64,000 bases of DNA from Candidatus Bathyarchaeota archaeon (GCA_026014665.1 JAOZHX010000008.1:124001-188000), one strand, 5' to 3'. Counted from the stretch's first letter, positions 16,493-25,195 are shown. Translations and numbers: made by a program. Notes: a model not told the origin generated them from the letters alone.

Positions 16493-18295
16493 TTAAACGA
16501 GTGGACCAGGGCTTTGCAGGTACTTCTTTATGCCTTCAGCAGCCACGTAAGACGCGGCTCCCGCTGGATGTGTTCCACCCGTCGTTGTGTTGCTGCCGGT
16601 TGCGTCGGTTGCTTCGCCTGCGGCAAAAAGGTTTTCACAGGTCCAACATTGCTGCCATTTGTTAAAAACTGACGTGCTTTGATCGCTGCCTGCTCGCGCT
16701 CCTCCTCTGATGTGAGCGGGCCATGTGGCTGTGTGACTTTCAGTAGTTACGTTCGCGGAAGTTGTAACGTTGGTTGCACCCATTTTAGTTAATATTTCAG
16801 CGTATTTTGGTGCAAGGTAATTTGCGCACTTTACCGTATTCATGCCCCAATCCATCGTTAATCTCGGAAGTGGGTCTCCGTAAATGTCGGTGTAATGAGG
16901 GTCTAGGTCGATAAACCAATCTGTCGTGGGAGGCCACATTCCATACGGAGCGATGCTTAATGTGATTTTGGATGGAAGGAACCTATCCTTTAGGCTTGCT
17001 TTGAAATTACTTCCAATCATGCTCGGAGAAGGCGCACCAGCAAAAGCTAAAAAGTTTCCTGGGCCTCCCCCCAAGTACAGACCAAAATACACGTACGCTC
17101 CTCCGATGAAGTCTAGACCGGTGTGGTCGAAATAATCATCGGCAAGGTCATACATGACATATCCGCCTCCAAAAGCGTTGCCTGCCGGGTAAGCGTTTCC
17201 ACCGATGTTTTCAAGGGTTCCGGTGGCTGTTCTGACGACTGCGCCTGGGACACCCATGGCTGGGCCTCTGCCAAGAGAACCTGTAATGGTGGCTGGATCA
17301 TAAGGCGTGCCTATGTTTGAGTAGTACATCAGTTTGATTAAGTTGAACCCCCATAATCCGTTGAAGAAAACCTTGCCTGGCTGGACATGAACGTTCCCCT
17401 GGGCATCATAGTACCTTGCCGCTGTTACCTTTCCTGTGTTATCTGTGTCAAGCCTGAATATGTAACTGTTTAATCTTAAATCAAAATTGCTGCTCTTTTG
17501 AGCTGCTGGAACTGTTCTGTAAGCAGCGTTAGCTTTAGCGCCAGTTTCACAAACATAATTGCATATTCCACCACACCAACCATCGTACAAACACTCATTC
17601 ACGCCTACCCCGTAAGTATTAACAAAAGCCTTCGACGCTAAAGAATGAGGTACAGGATACGGATGGTAGCCTAAAGATTCGGCTGCGTTTTTGAATGCTT
17701 CAGCAACCGGTGTCGTTGGGCTGGGTGGAAGAGGAAAACTGTAGTTAGTAAAGCCGGGCAGTATACCCTCGTTTGTGCCACAAACGCCCCACATCTTCTC
17801 CCACTCTTCATAGTATGGCACGTAATCATCGTAAGTCATTGGCCAATCAATGATATCTTGATGGGGAACAGCAGCATTCAGAAAATCCAGCCCATACCGA
17901 TTAACAGTCTGAGAGTACATCTGGTAAACCCAAGGTGAAAACCGCCCCATGACCCCGCCATAATGCTGCGCCATTCCACCAACCCCATAACCTTCAGAGA
18001 TGATCTGACCTGGAGGCGCAGTGTTTCTGCGAACTGGAAGTGCAAACTGGAAACGATTGTTTCTTAAAGTAGCTGTAGAAACCGCCAGGTTATGGTCAAA
18101 CTTGCGCATGTAACCTATGCCCCACTCATCGTATTTAGTTGCATAAAAGTCGCTTGCGTAATCCCAGTATGGGCCTCTTTCTAACCCAACCACTTTGTAA
18201 CCTGCCTGCACTAACTCCACAGATATGGTGCCGCTCATGGCGCCCATGCCAAGAACGACCACGTCAACAGGTGTGTGCTGAATAACTTGACTCAT
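16493..18295 (-). CDS. GMC-family flavoprotein dehydrogenase, catalytic subunit
   Basis: The 600-residue protein begins with a Rossmann dinucleotide-binding motif (VVVLGMGAMSGTISVEL, then VVGLERG), binds FAD, and ends with the GMC pattern PAHIRGGARAG followed by FAAGEATDATG and GGTHPAGAASY. The two His there correspond to the catalytic region. Cys-rich ECLYDGWCGGICNYVC (about residues 234-249) suggests a disulphide or metal site. It lies 12 bases after a Tat-signalled gluconate 2-dehydrogenase subunit 3-type gene. It has no signal of its own, so it probably travels through the Tat pore as a complex. Substrate is likely a sugar or polyol; identity unknown. Confidence 0.85.
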   Translation of the reverse strand: MSQVIQHTPVDVVVLGMGAMSGTISVELVQAGYKVVGLERGPYWDYASDFYATKYDEWGIGYMRKFDHNLAVSTATLRNNRFQFALPVRRNTAPPGQIISEGYGVGGMAQHYGGVMGRFSPWVYQMYSQTVNRYGLDFLNAAVPHQDIIDWPMTYDDYVPYYEEWEKMWGVCGTNEGILPGFTNYSFPLPPSPTTPVAEAFKNAAESLGYHPYPVPHSLASKAFVNTYGVGVNECLYDGWCGGICNYVCETGAKANAAYRTVPAAQKSSNFDLRLNSYIFRLDTDNTGKVTAARYYDAQGNVHVQPGKVFFNGLWGFNLIKLMYYSNIGTPYDPATITGSLGRGPAMGVPGAVVRTATGTLENIGGNAYPAGNAFGGGYVMYDLADDYFDHTGLDFIGGAYVYFGLYLGGGPGNFLAFAGAPSPSMIGSNFKASLKDRFLPSKITLSIAPYGMWPPTTDWFIDLDPHYTDIYGDPLPRLTMDWGMNTVKCANYLAPKYAEILTKMGATNVTTSANVTTESHTATWPAHIRGGARAGSDQSTSVFNKWQQCWTCENLFAAGEATDATGSNTTTGGTHPAGAASYVAAEGIKKYLQSPGPLV

Positions 18296-18307
18296 AGATT
18301 ATCCCTC

Positions 18308-19168
18308 TCAAAGCTCCCCCATTATCTTCTGAAACTCTCCTAAACTGTGTGGAGGAAAACGTGTCGGTTTATCGGCGACCATGAGGTCTAACACGTTTCT
18401 ACCCTGGTTGAACGAGTCGCCCATGTTGGCGCCGGTAAAACCGGTAAGAATCCACCCGACCATGCCGTTGTTGCCGCCGTAAACTGGATCCATCATGAAG
18501 CCTGAATAAGTCATAAAAATTAGTTCGTTGAAGAAATCTTTGGGCACTATGTCGTTGAAGCTCGTTGGCTTATTGTTGTATAAGTCAGTCAGAATCTGAG
18601 TTCTTTGATCGGTGGTTAAATCCTCAAAGTTTTTTCCGTAAACACTGTTTGAATACGCCTCTAAAGCTAACAGTCCTGTTCTCCAGAATTCTCTAAGGGT
18701 TAGATTGTACTGGTAGGTTGGTCCTGTAAACGGTTCGACAGGGGAACCCTGCGGGTAAGTAATGCCGCCTACAGTTATGGGTCCTGTTTGTCCTGAAAGA
18801 ACGAACGGACCTTTCATGTACATTCGCGCGTTGTTACCGTAGTCTCCTGCAAGTTGATGGTCGATGAAAAATATGACGCCTGCTTCTTTTGCTCCTAGGC
18901 CGTTCTGGTCGGATGGAATGATGGTTTCTACGATTGCTTCAACTTCTTTTTGTTCGTTGACTCCAAGCGTTAAGAAAGCTTCTTGTTCTTGAACAGTTGT
19001 GCTTAGCTGATTTTGAAGTGTGGAGACTTGATTGTTCAAAGCGGTGATTTGATCGCGTTCATTGCTGATTTGGTTCTCTAGAATTGGAATTTCAATAGCT
19101 GAAGCAACGCCAAAACCAACAGCACCGGCAGCGCTAATTTTAATAAACTCACGCCGACTGATTGGCAA
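18308..19168 (-). CDS. Gluconate 2-dehydrogenase subunit 3-like protein with Tat signal
   Basis: The 286-residue protein starts with a perfect twin-arginine signal, SRREFIK at residues 4-10, then a hydrophobic stretch and a short coiled coil (QISNERDQITALNNQV, about 33-60). The rest fits the gluconate 2-dehydrogenase small subunit: VEAIVETIIPSDQNGLGAKEAG, then LREFWRTGLLALE and NELIFMTYSGFMMDP with a tail near PTRFPPHSLG. The small subunit usually helps export and maturation of the flavoprotein partner, whose gene follows at once. The start is TTG with a GGTG element ahead. Export would rely on tatC/tatA at 6412-7646. Confidence 0.86.
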   Translation of the reverse strand: MPISRREFIKISAAGAVGFGVASAIEIPILENQISNERDQITALNNQVSTLQNQLSTTVQEQEAFLTLGVNEQKEVEAIVETIIPSDQNGLGAKEAGVIFFIDHQLAGDYGNNARMYMKGPFVLSGQTGPITVGGITYPQGSPVEPFTGPTYQYNLTLREFWRTGLLALEAYSNSVYGKNFEDLTTDQRTQILTDLYNNKPTSFNDIVPKDFFNELIFMTYSGFMMDPVYGGNNGMVGWILTGFTGANMGDSFNQGRNVLDLMVADKPTRFPPHSLGEFQKIMGEL

Positions 19169-19503
19169 AAAAACACCACTGTTTTATTCTCGAAAAATCT
19201 TTTATGCGTATGTGGTTGTGCAAACGTTATAACAATACATAGATTAAGATATGCTCTGCGGATTAGATTATTCGGTACCTGTAAATGCATTAACGGCTGC
19301 GCTCCCTCATGACCTTCTAACCGACGATAGAAGACGGCTTTGTTTCTGCTGCTGTTTCCGCCTAAAGTTGCAGGCTGGTTGAGGCTGATCTCACAAGCAT
19401 AACTCAAAAACAGAAAAAAATTTCTGATCTGCTGAATAAATATAAAGGGGGTAGGGGGTCAGAATAGAGCAAAAGAGAATAATTAAAATGAAGTTACATC
19501 AAG
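19169..19503 (-). other. Intergenic region without a recognised gene
   Basis: This 335-base stretch separates two leftward genes. It presumably carries the promoter of the Tat-signalled subnit gene near its left end, with an AT-rich segment around 19180-19250. A leftward open frame that overlaps the neighbouring gene has no ribosome-binding site or recognisable domain. I see nothing else here. Confidence 0.4.
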
Positions 19504-19620
19504 TTACCGCTTAACGCATCGCCCCGTTGCAGCATCAAAGTGGTTAGTGTCTCCATAATCGCAAAATTTACAATCGTCTTTTGTGTCTTGACCAAACGGG
19601 CAACCTTTCAAATCAACCAT
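19504..19620 (-). CDS. 38-residue Cys-rich microprotein
   Basis: A short gene that is easily missed. The peptide starts MVDLKGCPFGQDTKDD and continues CKFCDYGD, ending GRCVKR, with four Cys at about residues 7, 17, 20 and 35. That spacing could bind one zinc ion or an iron-sulfur cluster. A strong GAGGTG lies about 5 bases before the ATG and the frame is closed by TAA. I do not recognise the family. It stands alone between intergenic stretches on both sides, which argues that it is an independent gene and not a domain of another protein. Confidence 0.6.
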   Translation of the reverse strand: MVDLKGCPFGQDTKDDCKFCDYGDTNHFDAATGRCVKR

Positions 19621-19936
19621 ACATACACCTCAATACTTCAACAGCATGATACAGACAGTAAACATAACTAAGCCCAAGCAATATAGCTCTTACCTCGAGA
19701 ATCCGACTTTTTAGATTTGAGCCTTCAAACCTGAACGTTACGCAGCAGGAGACGATGCTTCATCGACAATGATAGAGACGTTAGCCGTGAATATGGGAAA
19801 TATCGCTGTAAGAACGCTATTGAAGGAGCAAACCTAAACATAAACCGCAGAGTTTCCAAACGTTGCCTTCACGAACCCCAAGTTGCAAAAATTTTAGTTG
19901 TTAACACCAAAAAAGGAGAGTATAACGCTTTCCCTC
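19621..19936. other. Intergenic region with a possible coding remnant
   Basis: The 316-base stretch contains on the + strand a 35-codon open run (about 19722-19834) reading in part YAAGDDASSTMIETL and MGNIAVRTLLKEQT, without a start codon or ribosome-binding site. It looks protein-like and may be the end of a decayed gene, but I cannot assign it. The right half carries an AT-rich segment next to the end of the acetyltransferase gene. Nothing else is seen. Confidence 0.3.
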
Positions 19937-20476
19937 TCACGTATTTAAGTTAACACCAACTTTGGGACCAAAAAAGTTAGCAAGCACCACTTCGCCAGGC
20001 GCATACCATATTTTTCGGTAAAACGCGAAAACCCGCCAACCAAAAAGAAACCATAACCCCGAGAAACCCACCTTTTCAAACCCACCTTTATGTAAAGTTG
20101 CTTGAGCAGCCATGTTTGTTCTTTGTGTTGAAGCAAAAACCGCTTCGTTGCTGCGTTTCTTTAGGCAATCAACGGCTTTATGCGTCAATTCAAGTGCGAT
20201 TCCTCGGCGGCGATAGTTGGGATGCACCGCTATCCAAAGAATGCAACCATATTTTTTGTCATCGATTTGAAATTCCGTTAATTTGGCAAAGCCAACCGCT
20301 TTATTTTCATGTTCGCTGACTATGAGTAGCTCGTTAAGGTTTGATACGCTGTGGCTGGCGAAGTAGCGGAAGAACCTTGGAAATGATAAATCAATTATTT
20401 CTTTCAGCCAGGGTTGGTCGTTTGGCTTCGCATCCCTGATAAAATATTGGTTTCTCATTTGGTTGCTTCCAATCAT
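19937..20476 (-). CDS. GNAT-family N-acetyltransferase
   Basis: The 179-residue protein has the GNAT core: FIRDAKPNDQPWLKEI at the N-terminus, a central LWIAVHPNYRRRGIALEL, which holds the acetyl-CoA loop (RRRGIA, the Q/RxxGxG/A motif), and ASTQRTNMAAQATLHKGGFEKVGF near the C-terminus (motif B, where N helps bind the pantetheine arm). Acceptor substrate is unknown. The first 6 residues may be extra; M7 (MRNQYF) is an alternative start. It lies downstream of the flippase-like gene on the same strand. Confidence 0.82.
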   Translation of the reverse strand: MIGSNQMRNQYFIRDAKPNDQPWLKEIIDLSFPRFFRYFASHSVSNLNELLIVSEHENKAVGFAKLTEFQIDDKKYGCILWIAVHPNYRRRGIALELTHKAVDCLKKRSNEAVFASTQRTNMAAQATLHKGGFEKVGFSGLWFLFGWRVFAFYRKIWYAPGEVVLANFFGPKVGVNLNT

Positions 20477-20515
20477 TATTGATAAGGCTGTTGTAGCTCT
20501 AAACTTTTTGCTGCC

Positions 20516-21628
20516 TCAAACTGGCGGGGAAGGCGGTAGGTTAGGTTGTGAGTGTTTTTTACGGCTAAAAGCCATACTTGTTGACTTAACAATTTGGGGC
20601 ACTCCCGCGAGGTCCTCTATGATTAATAACCCCCGTGCAAGGATTGCAAATGCTGCAATCGGCGCTACCATTTCAGGGTGCGCAGGCACATTTAACAAAA
20701 GCCCAAAGATTCCAATTATACCGAACTCTTGGACGCCTGCACCTGCAGGTGTGATGGGAACAAAAGCCAAAGCCGTTACCAAGGGGTGGATTAAGAAGAC
20801 GGCAAGCCACATCCAGGGTATCTGAGTTATTCCCAAAGCTAATGCTAAAAAGTACCATTCAAAACCCTTCAAAATCCAACATACCATGGATAATCCAATT
20901 ATTTCAGGGATGGCTCGACGTGTGCTATATGCGCTTTCTTTGTATTCCTCCAACTTTCCCATGATGCCGCCCGTGAAGCGTTTAAGAAACCGAGAGTTGG
21001 CAACGCGGTCAAACAATGAGATGGCTCGCTGTGACCACGTGAACGCTGCCAGTACGATGGCTCCTGTTAACATTAACGCTATGCCTAACGATGCTACGAT
21101 TAAGCCTATGTTTAATCCAGCGATGGTTTGAGGAAAAAGCTCATTCCAAGTTTGAGCAGGCACGGTTTGAACCAAAAAAACCAGTGCACCAATACCGCCA
21201 ACAACCTTGATGAGAAACTCGATGGTTTGTATGCCAAGAACAGAAGAAAGACTCTTAGATGTTGGCACGTTTTGGTCCCTCAAGTACATGGGGGTAAGAA
21301 TGTAGCCTGAGCGCCCAGGGGTAACGTCACTGGTCAACATCCCTGCATACTGGGCGAGCAAGGTCTTTCCAAACGACGTCTTGACTCCATCTTTAGCCAA
21401 AACCCGTCTTAACCGCACAGTAAAGAACACGTTGATTCCAAAATACATCAAGAAAGCAAGGGCTAAATATTCCACTTTAATGGTGAGCAACGCTTCGTAG
21501 AGTTTACCTAAGCCCACATACCACAGTAACGCCGCAAAGATCGCAACCATTACGACGACTTGAACAGCGATTTTTAGGATGCGCCTCGATGCTAACTGGG
21601 GCTTAGCAGATAAATCGGGATTTGTCAT
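20516..21628 (-). CDS. UPF0104/AglD-like flippase-fold membrane protein, copy 1
   Basis: The 370-residue protein has about eight transmembrane helices in the pattern of the lysylphosphatidylglycerol synthetase N-terminal (UPF0104, AglD/MprF) family. DVTPGRSGYILTPMYLRD in the second loop and FVPITPAGAGVQEFGIIGIF in the sixth to seventh helices are the family signatures. Members are linked to lipid-linked sugar transfer or lipid flipping. The charged N-terminal 16 residues face the cytoplasm. A second member lies at 56176-57228. No glycosyltransferase is adjacent here, so the substrate is open. Confidence 0.82.
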   Translation of the reverse strand: MTNPDLSAKPQLASRRILKIAVQVVVMVAIFAALLWYVGLGKLYEALLTIKVEYLALAFLMYFGINVFFTVRLRRVLAKDGVKTSFGKTLLAQYAGMLTSDVTPGRSGYILTPMYLRDQNVPTSKSLSSVLGIQTIEFLIKVVGGIGALVFLVQTVPAQTWNELFPQTIAGLNIGLIVASLGIALMLTGAIVLAAFTWSQRAISLFDRVANSRFLKRFTGGIMGKLEEYKESAYSTRRAIPEIIGLSMVCWILKGFEWYFLALALGITQIPWMWLAVFLIHPLVTALAFVPITPAGAGVQEFGIIGIFGLLLNVPAHPEMVAPIAAFAILARGLLIIEDLAGVPQIVKSTSMAFSRKKHSQPNLPPSPPV

Positions 21629-21885
21629 GATGGCTTAGAATCGTCTTAGAAGGTTAAATGGCTTGTGGAAAAAAATCCGAAAAGAGCTTTTCACTGAATT
21701 AGTAGATTGCAGTTATCCGCCGTGCTAGCCCTTCAAAATAATCTGAAGGACCAATCTGATTCATACCCAGCGAAAGCCTTGCGGAAAGTCTATTTCATGA
21801 AGAATTGTGGAATCAAAGGAAAATCTGCCTACCGCTCTTTCTGCTTTGGAGTCCAATGGCTTGGTTTAACATTTCCTTTCGTTAA

Positions 21886-21925
21886 TTTTAAATACATAAA
21901 TTGATATTTTGCTCGAATTCAGGAG
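21886..21925 (+). promoter_or_regulatory. TATA box and Shine-Dalgarno of the ligand-gated channel gene
   Basis: TTTTAAATA at 21886-21894 is a good archaeal TATA box. GGAG at 21922-21925 sits 10 bases before the ATG at 21936. Transcription would start near 21915-21920, giving a very short leader. These elements decide the ATG at 21936 as the start in preference to an in-frame upstream TTG (21909). Confidence 0.5.
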
Positions 21926-21935
21926 TACACCAACG

Positions 21936-22898
21936 ATGATAAAGCATAAACGTTGCCTATTATTGCTGGCGGTTCTAGCATTATTCGCCATATCGGTATC
22001 TACGCTAGCTCTCAAACCGGCAACCGCACAAACCACCATACCAGCCGCAACCAACACCCCCGAGCAAGTTCAGGTCACCGTTGGAGCTTGGCTTGTCAAC
22101 GTTGAAAAAGTGGACTTGGCAGCCAACAGCTACAGGCTAGATTTTTACTTGTGGTTCAAATGGGACCCGTCAAAGATAAGCTTGGATGAAGTCAAAGACT
22201 TTGAATTCGTCAATGGCGCACCAACCAAGACACTCTTGCAAGCTGATGCTTCACATGGATATTTGGAATATCGTGTTCGAGGGGATTTCCTCACGTCATT
22301 TGATTTCTCCCGTTACCCCTTCGAGAGCCATGATTTGATCGTGCAGGTAGAACACAACACCTATGGCATTTCAAAATTAGTTTACACACCTGATCCAGAA
22401 TCAACTATTGAAGAGGCAGCCAACATAGCAGGCTGGAACTTACAGGACTTCAAAACTGGACTAACCCAGCATACCTACGGCGGCGACACTTTTTCAAGGT
22501 TTGTTTTCAGCATAACCTTAGCTCGCCCAATGCTTTCAGCGTTCATAAAAAGCGTCTTGCCTATCTCAGTAATCACAGCGATTTCCCTCTTAGCCTTATT
22601 CATAGCACCCCAAAACTTCACCATGCGCATAACCCTTGCAGTGACAACGCTCCTTGCCGCAACCACCTTCCACCTCTCACTGCTCAGCGGAATCCCAACC
22701 ACAGGTTACTTAACGTTGGCTGATAAAATAATGATTTCTGTGTACGCATTGTTCCTCTACAACTTAGCCTCTTCAGTCTTCATCATGCATCAAGTAGATA
22801 AAAAAATGCCTGAAGTAGCTGCGTCAACCCGCAGGAAAGCGCTAAAATTCCTGCCAGTCATGGTAATCTTAATGATTTTGCTCGTGCTTTTACTCTAA
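21936..22898 (+). CDS. Pentameric ligand-gated ion channel homologue (Cys-loop superfamily, prokaryotic type)
   Basis: The 320-residue protein has a signal peptide (about 1-32), an extracellular beta domain and four membrane helices. The beta domain shows VTVGAWLVNVEKVD, YLWFKWDPSK and the Pro-loop FDFSRYPFESHDL (about 122-133), where the two Cys of animal receptors are missing, as in bacterial GLIC/ELIC. M1 spans about 199-222, M2 228-252 (TLAVTTLLAATTF), then IPTTGYLTLADK and M3 262-285, and M4 303-320. Length and order match GLIC. Members open on binding protons or small molecules. The M2 start lacks the Glu of cation channels and has Arg at the 0' position, so anion selectivity is possible. 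The call is strong. Confidence 0.9.
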   Translation: MIKHKRCLLLLAVLALFAISVSTLALKPATAQTTIPAATNTPEQVQVTVGAWLVNVEKVDLAANSYRLDFYLWFKWDPSKISLDEVKDFEFVNGAPTKTLLQADASHGYLEYRVRGDFLTSFDFSRYPFESHDLIVQVEHNTYGISKLVYTPDPESTIEEAANIAGWNLQDFKTGLTQHTYGGDTFSRFVFSITLARPMLSAFIKSVLPISVITAISLLALFIAPQNFTMRITLAVTTLLAATTFHLSLLSGIPTTGYLTLADKIMISVYALFLYNLASSVFIMHQVDKKMPEVAASTRRKALKFLPVMVILMILLVLLL

Positions 22899-22909
22899 AC
22901 AACATTTTT

Positions 22910-23089
22910 TTATGGTCGCACGCATTCTGCTTTTGGCCTGTATGGACGTTTAGTTGTTCTTTTTTTATGGTGATATTCACATTCAATAACCCGTGTTAGC
23001 ATCCAACCTTTGTCTTGGTATACGCAACCGCATGGCAGCTTGACTTCTCCGGATGCTTGATTTTGACTGTCTTCTTTGGATTGCCTCAT
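22910..23089 (-). CDS. Small Cys/His protein, possible zinc-binding
   Basis: The 59-residue basic protein (ATG at 23089; a TTG 8 codons upstream is less likely) contains PCGCVYQDKGW followed by IECEYHHKKR, so two Cys in CGC and then C and HH at a spacing that could hold one zinc ion. The C-terminus is basic (RTTKRPYRPK), suggesting nucleic-acid binding. It is convergent with the channel gene, only 11 bases away. The family is not recognised. Confidence 0.45.
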   Translation of the reverse strand: MRQSKEDSQNQASGEVKLPCGCVYQDKGWMLTRVIECEYHHKKRTTKRPYRPKAECVRP

Positions 23090-23171
23090 TTTACCACATG
23101 TTTCAATATTCAAAAATAGTATATTTAACTTAACTTTAATAAAAAATAAAAAATGCGGAAAAAAATGGAGT

Positions 23172-23957
23172 TTAGGTGTTTGCTGCCACAGTGGATATGT
23201 CTGCGATGTCTACTCTGAAGTTGTTGTTGAAGTCCATTCTTGTGTCATAGCTCCCCCAACCAGGCATGCTCCCGTAGCATTTTGCGATTTCTCGGATGTC
23301 GGCTTTTGTGACTGCGCTTGTGGTTGCGTCATCGGTTATTTTGAAAGGGTTAAACCAAGTTCTGGTTACTGAACGGAAAACTGTCCCCGTTAATGGTTCC
23401 ATGCCCTCGAACGTGAGGGTGAATGTGCGGCTATTAATGGACAGGGTTCCTTGAACTTTCTGCACAGAGACATCTTGATGCCGCAGGACACGGATTATTT
23501 CACCGTTCTCGTTGGTGAGGATTGTTATATTGGCTTTAACGGTTGCTACATTCCATTGACCTGTGATTTCGTAGGGACTGTCGGCTGAACTGGCAGTTAA
23601 GCTTAAAACGGAATTGTTAAGCAAACGAGCACCATAGTACACATAAGTGAAGTTGGCTTTTTCTCTAGCTGCTTGGATTGCTCTTGTGATGTTGGTTGTC
23701 CAAATCGCGCTGGCGCCAGACAGTTGACGCGTATCCTCGGATGCAAGCAAGGCTGTTCTCGCCTGGGTTTGAAGCAAACCTCTAACGTCGGTTGTACCCC
23801 ATTTCTCGATGTAGCCGTTGATGCGTATCCAAGTTCTAGAAATAGGCCTGTTTGCAACGCTTTCGGGTTGGGGCAAGGCAGCGGCAAGGGATAGGCTTAA
23901 ACTACAGGCTAGAAGGACGGCAATGGTTGTGTAGATTATTGCTTTTTTAGTTCTCAT
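23172..23957 (-). CDS. Secreted protein with C-terminal dockerin-type module
   Basis: The 261-residue protein has a signal peptide (about 1-28, ending SLAAALP), a central domain of unknown fold (about 35-205) and a C-terminal dockerin type I-like module. That module has VTKADIREIAKCYG then DFNNNFRVDIADISTVA, two F-hand-like repeats with Asp/Asn at Ca-binding positions. Dockerins bind cohesin domains, and a cohesin-like protein is encoded 1.2 kb away at 25185-25847. The central part may be an adhesin or surface-layer-associated domain. It is divergent from the membrane winged-helix gene at 24257. Confidence 0.7.
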   Translation of the reverse strand: MRTKKAIIYTTIAVLLACSLSLSLAAALPQPESVANRPISRTWIRINGYIEKWGTTDVRGLLQTQARTALLASEDTRQLSGASAIWTTNITRAIQAAREKANFTYVYYGARLLNNSVLSLTASSADSPYEITGQWNVATVKANITILTNENGEIIRVLRHQDVSVQKVQGTLSINSRTFTLTFEGMEPLTGTVFRSVTRTWFNPFKITDDATTSAVTKADIREIAKCYGSMPGWGSYDTRMDFNNNFRVDIADISTVAANT

Positions 23958-24019
23958 TTGTTATCACTTCTTTTTGCCTAAGGATGCGTTTGCAAATATG
24001 AAAATAAAAGCTTTTCTGA

Positions 24020-24040
24020 GCCTATTTCTCATAAATAGGC
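24020..24040. promoter_or_regulatory. 8-bp inverted repeat in the divergent promoter region
   Basis: GCCTATTT at 24020-24027 and AAATAGGC at 24033-24040 form a perfect 8-bp inverted repeat with a 5-base centre. It lies 63 bases upstream of the dockerin gene and 217 bases before the winged-helix gene. It could be an operator bound by a dimeric regulator or an RNA hairpin. No binding protein can be named. Confidence 0.4.
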
Positions 24041-24256
24041 ATGCAAACGGTTCATTTCAGTTCACAATCGTTCTTTTCTATCTTGTTAGATTATTTAAAC
24101 TAAAATAGCATTTTTTATCGAAAAGCGAACGATTTTAGAAATCTTGACTCGTGTTTTGTTTTTCTAGCAAATTTATTTCAAGATGCAAATTGTGGGGCAA
24201 TCGCGAAATAATTAAAAGTTAACATCAACGTTAAATAGGTTAAGCGTTCGCTTAGA

Positions 24257-25195
24257 GTGAATAAACGCATGAGAAAGAAACGCCTGCCAGTTTCCCTATC
24301 CATCGGGGTATTGCTACTTTTACTTATCCCACTTCAAGGCGTCCATTGCCAAAACTACTACGTCTACCAAGTGCAAATAAACAGCGATGGCTCAGCCAAC
24401 TGGAATATTATTCAATTCTCAAGCGCGAACACACCAGTCGACACTTGGCAAGGCTTCCAAGAAAAAATTTTCAACATAGTAAATTCAGCAGCCAGCCTAA
24501 CCCAGCGGCAAATGGAAATAAACGAGCACTCTCTCCAGATCAACAGCACCATCTCTGCAGAATCGAGAATAACTGACTATTCGTTTATCTGGCAAAATTT
24601 TAGTATAATTGAAGGTAAGGAGATAGTATTTGGCGATGTTTTTGAAGTTCACGACTTTTTTGGGCAGTTGTACGGTGACGCTGCGTTTGAACTGACTTAT
24701 CCCTCCGATTATAGTGTTAAGTCTGTCACGCCTGCACCCTACGAGCGGCAAGACTCCAGCTGCACGTTGAAGTGGTCGCGAACACAAGACTTGGTTAACG
24801 CCAAAGTCTGCATCGTTCTGATAAGCGACAGTCAAAAAGAGGACATCAACCTTCAGTATAGCCTGATAACGGTCTCAATTTTAGCGCTTGTTTTCACTGT
24901 TACCTTGGTGGGGACTTATGCGTTTAAACGGCGAAGAACCAACGGCAACCACAATCAGGATACAGCTGCCCCTGCCCTTGAAAGTGAAGAAGACAAAATC
25001 ATCAACCTTTTGCGCGCTCAAGGTGGAACCATGCGGCAATCAGAAATCACAGAGCGTTGCCGTTTCTCTAAAGCTAAGGCAAGCCAACTCTTATCCGCCT
25101 TGGAAACGCGAGGTATTCTAACAAGATATAAGAAGGGGCGAGATAAGATTGTGACTCTTAAAGAACAGGGCAAGGTGAAAAAACGTGAAAAATAA
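24257..25195 (+). CDS. Membrane-anchored protein with extracellular domain and cytoplasmic winged helix
   Basis: The 312-residue protein has a signal peptide (about 1-30), an extracellular domain of about 180 residues, one transmembrane helix (about 208-228), a linker and a C-terminal winged-helix domain (about 250-312). The wing region reads EDKIINLLRAQGGTMRQSEITERCRFSKAK in sequence blocks, then LLSALETRGILTRYKKGRDKIVTL, like MarR/ArsR-type HTH. This is a one-component transmembrane regulator: an outside signal could control DNA binding inside. It overlaps the following cohesin gene by 11 bases, so the two are translationally coupled. Ligand and targets are unknown; nearby genes are likely targets. 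Confidence 0.7.
   Translation: MNKRMRKKRLPVSLSIGVLLLLLIPLQGVHCQNYYVYQVQINSDGSANWNIIQFSSANTPVDTWQGFQEKIFNIVNSAASLTQRQMEINEHSLQINSTISAESRITDYSFIWQNFSIIEGKEIVFGDVFEVHDFFGQLYGDAAFELTYPSDYSVKSVTPAPYERQDSSCTLKWSRTQDLVNAKVCIVLISDSQKEDINLQYSLITVSILALVFTVTLVGTYAFKRRRTNGNHNQDTAAPALESEEDKIINLLRAQGGTMRQSEITERCRFSKAKASQLLSALETRGILTRYKKGRDKIVTLKEQGKVKKREK

Noticed and set aside
19078..19407. A 109-residue leftward frame upstream of the Tat-signalled gene
   Set aside because: It overlaps the Tat signal peptide coding region in another frame and has no recognisable domain.
19722..19834. A 35-codon protein-like run in a gap
   Set aside because: There is no start codon or ribosome-binding site and I cannot assign it; recorded as a possible remnant only.
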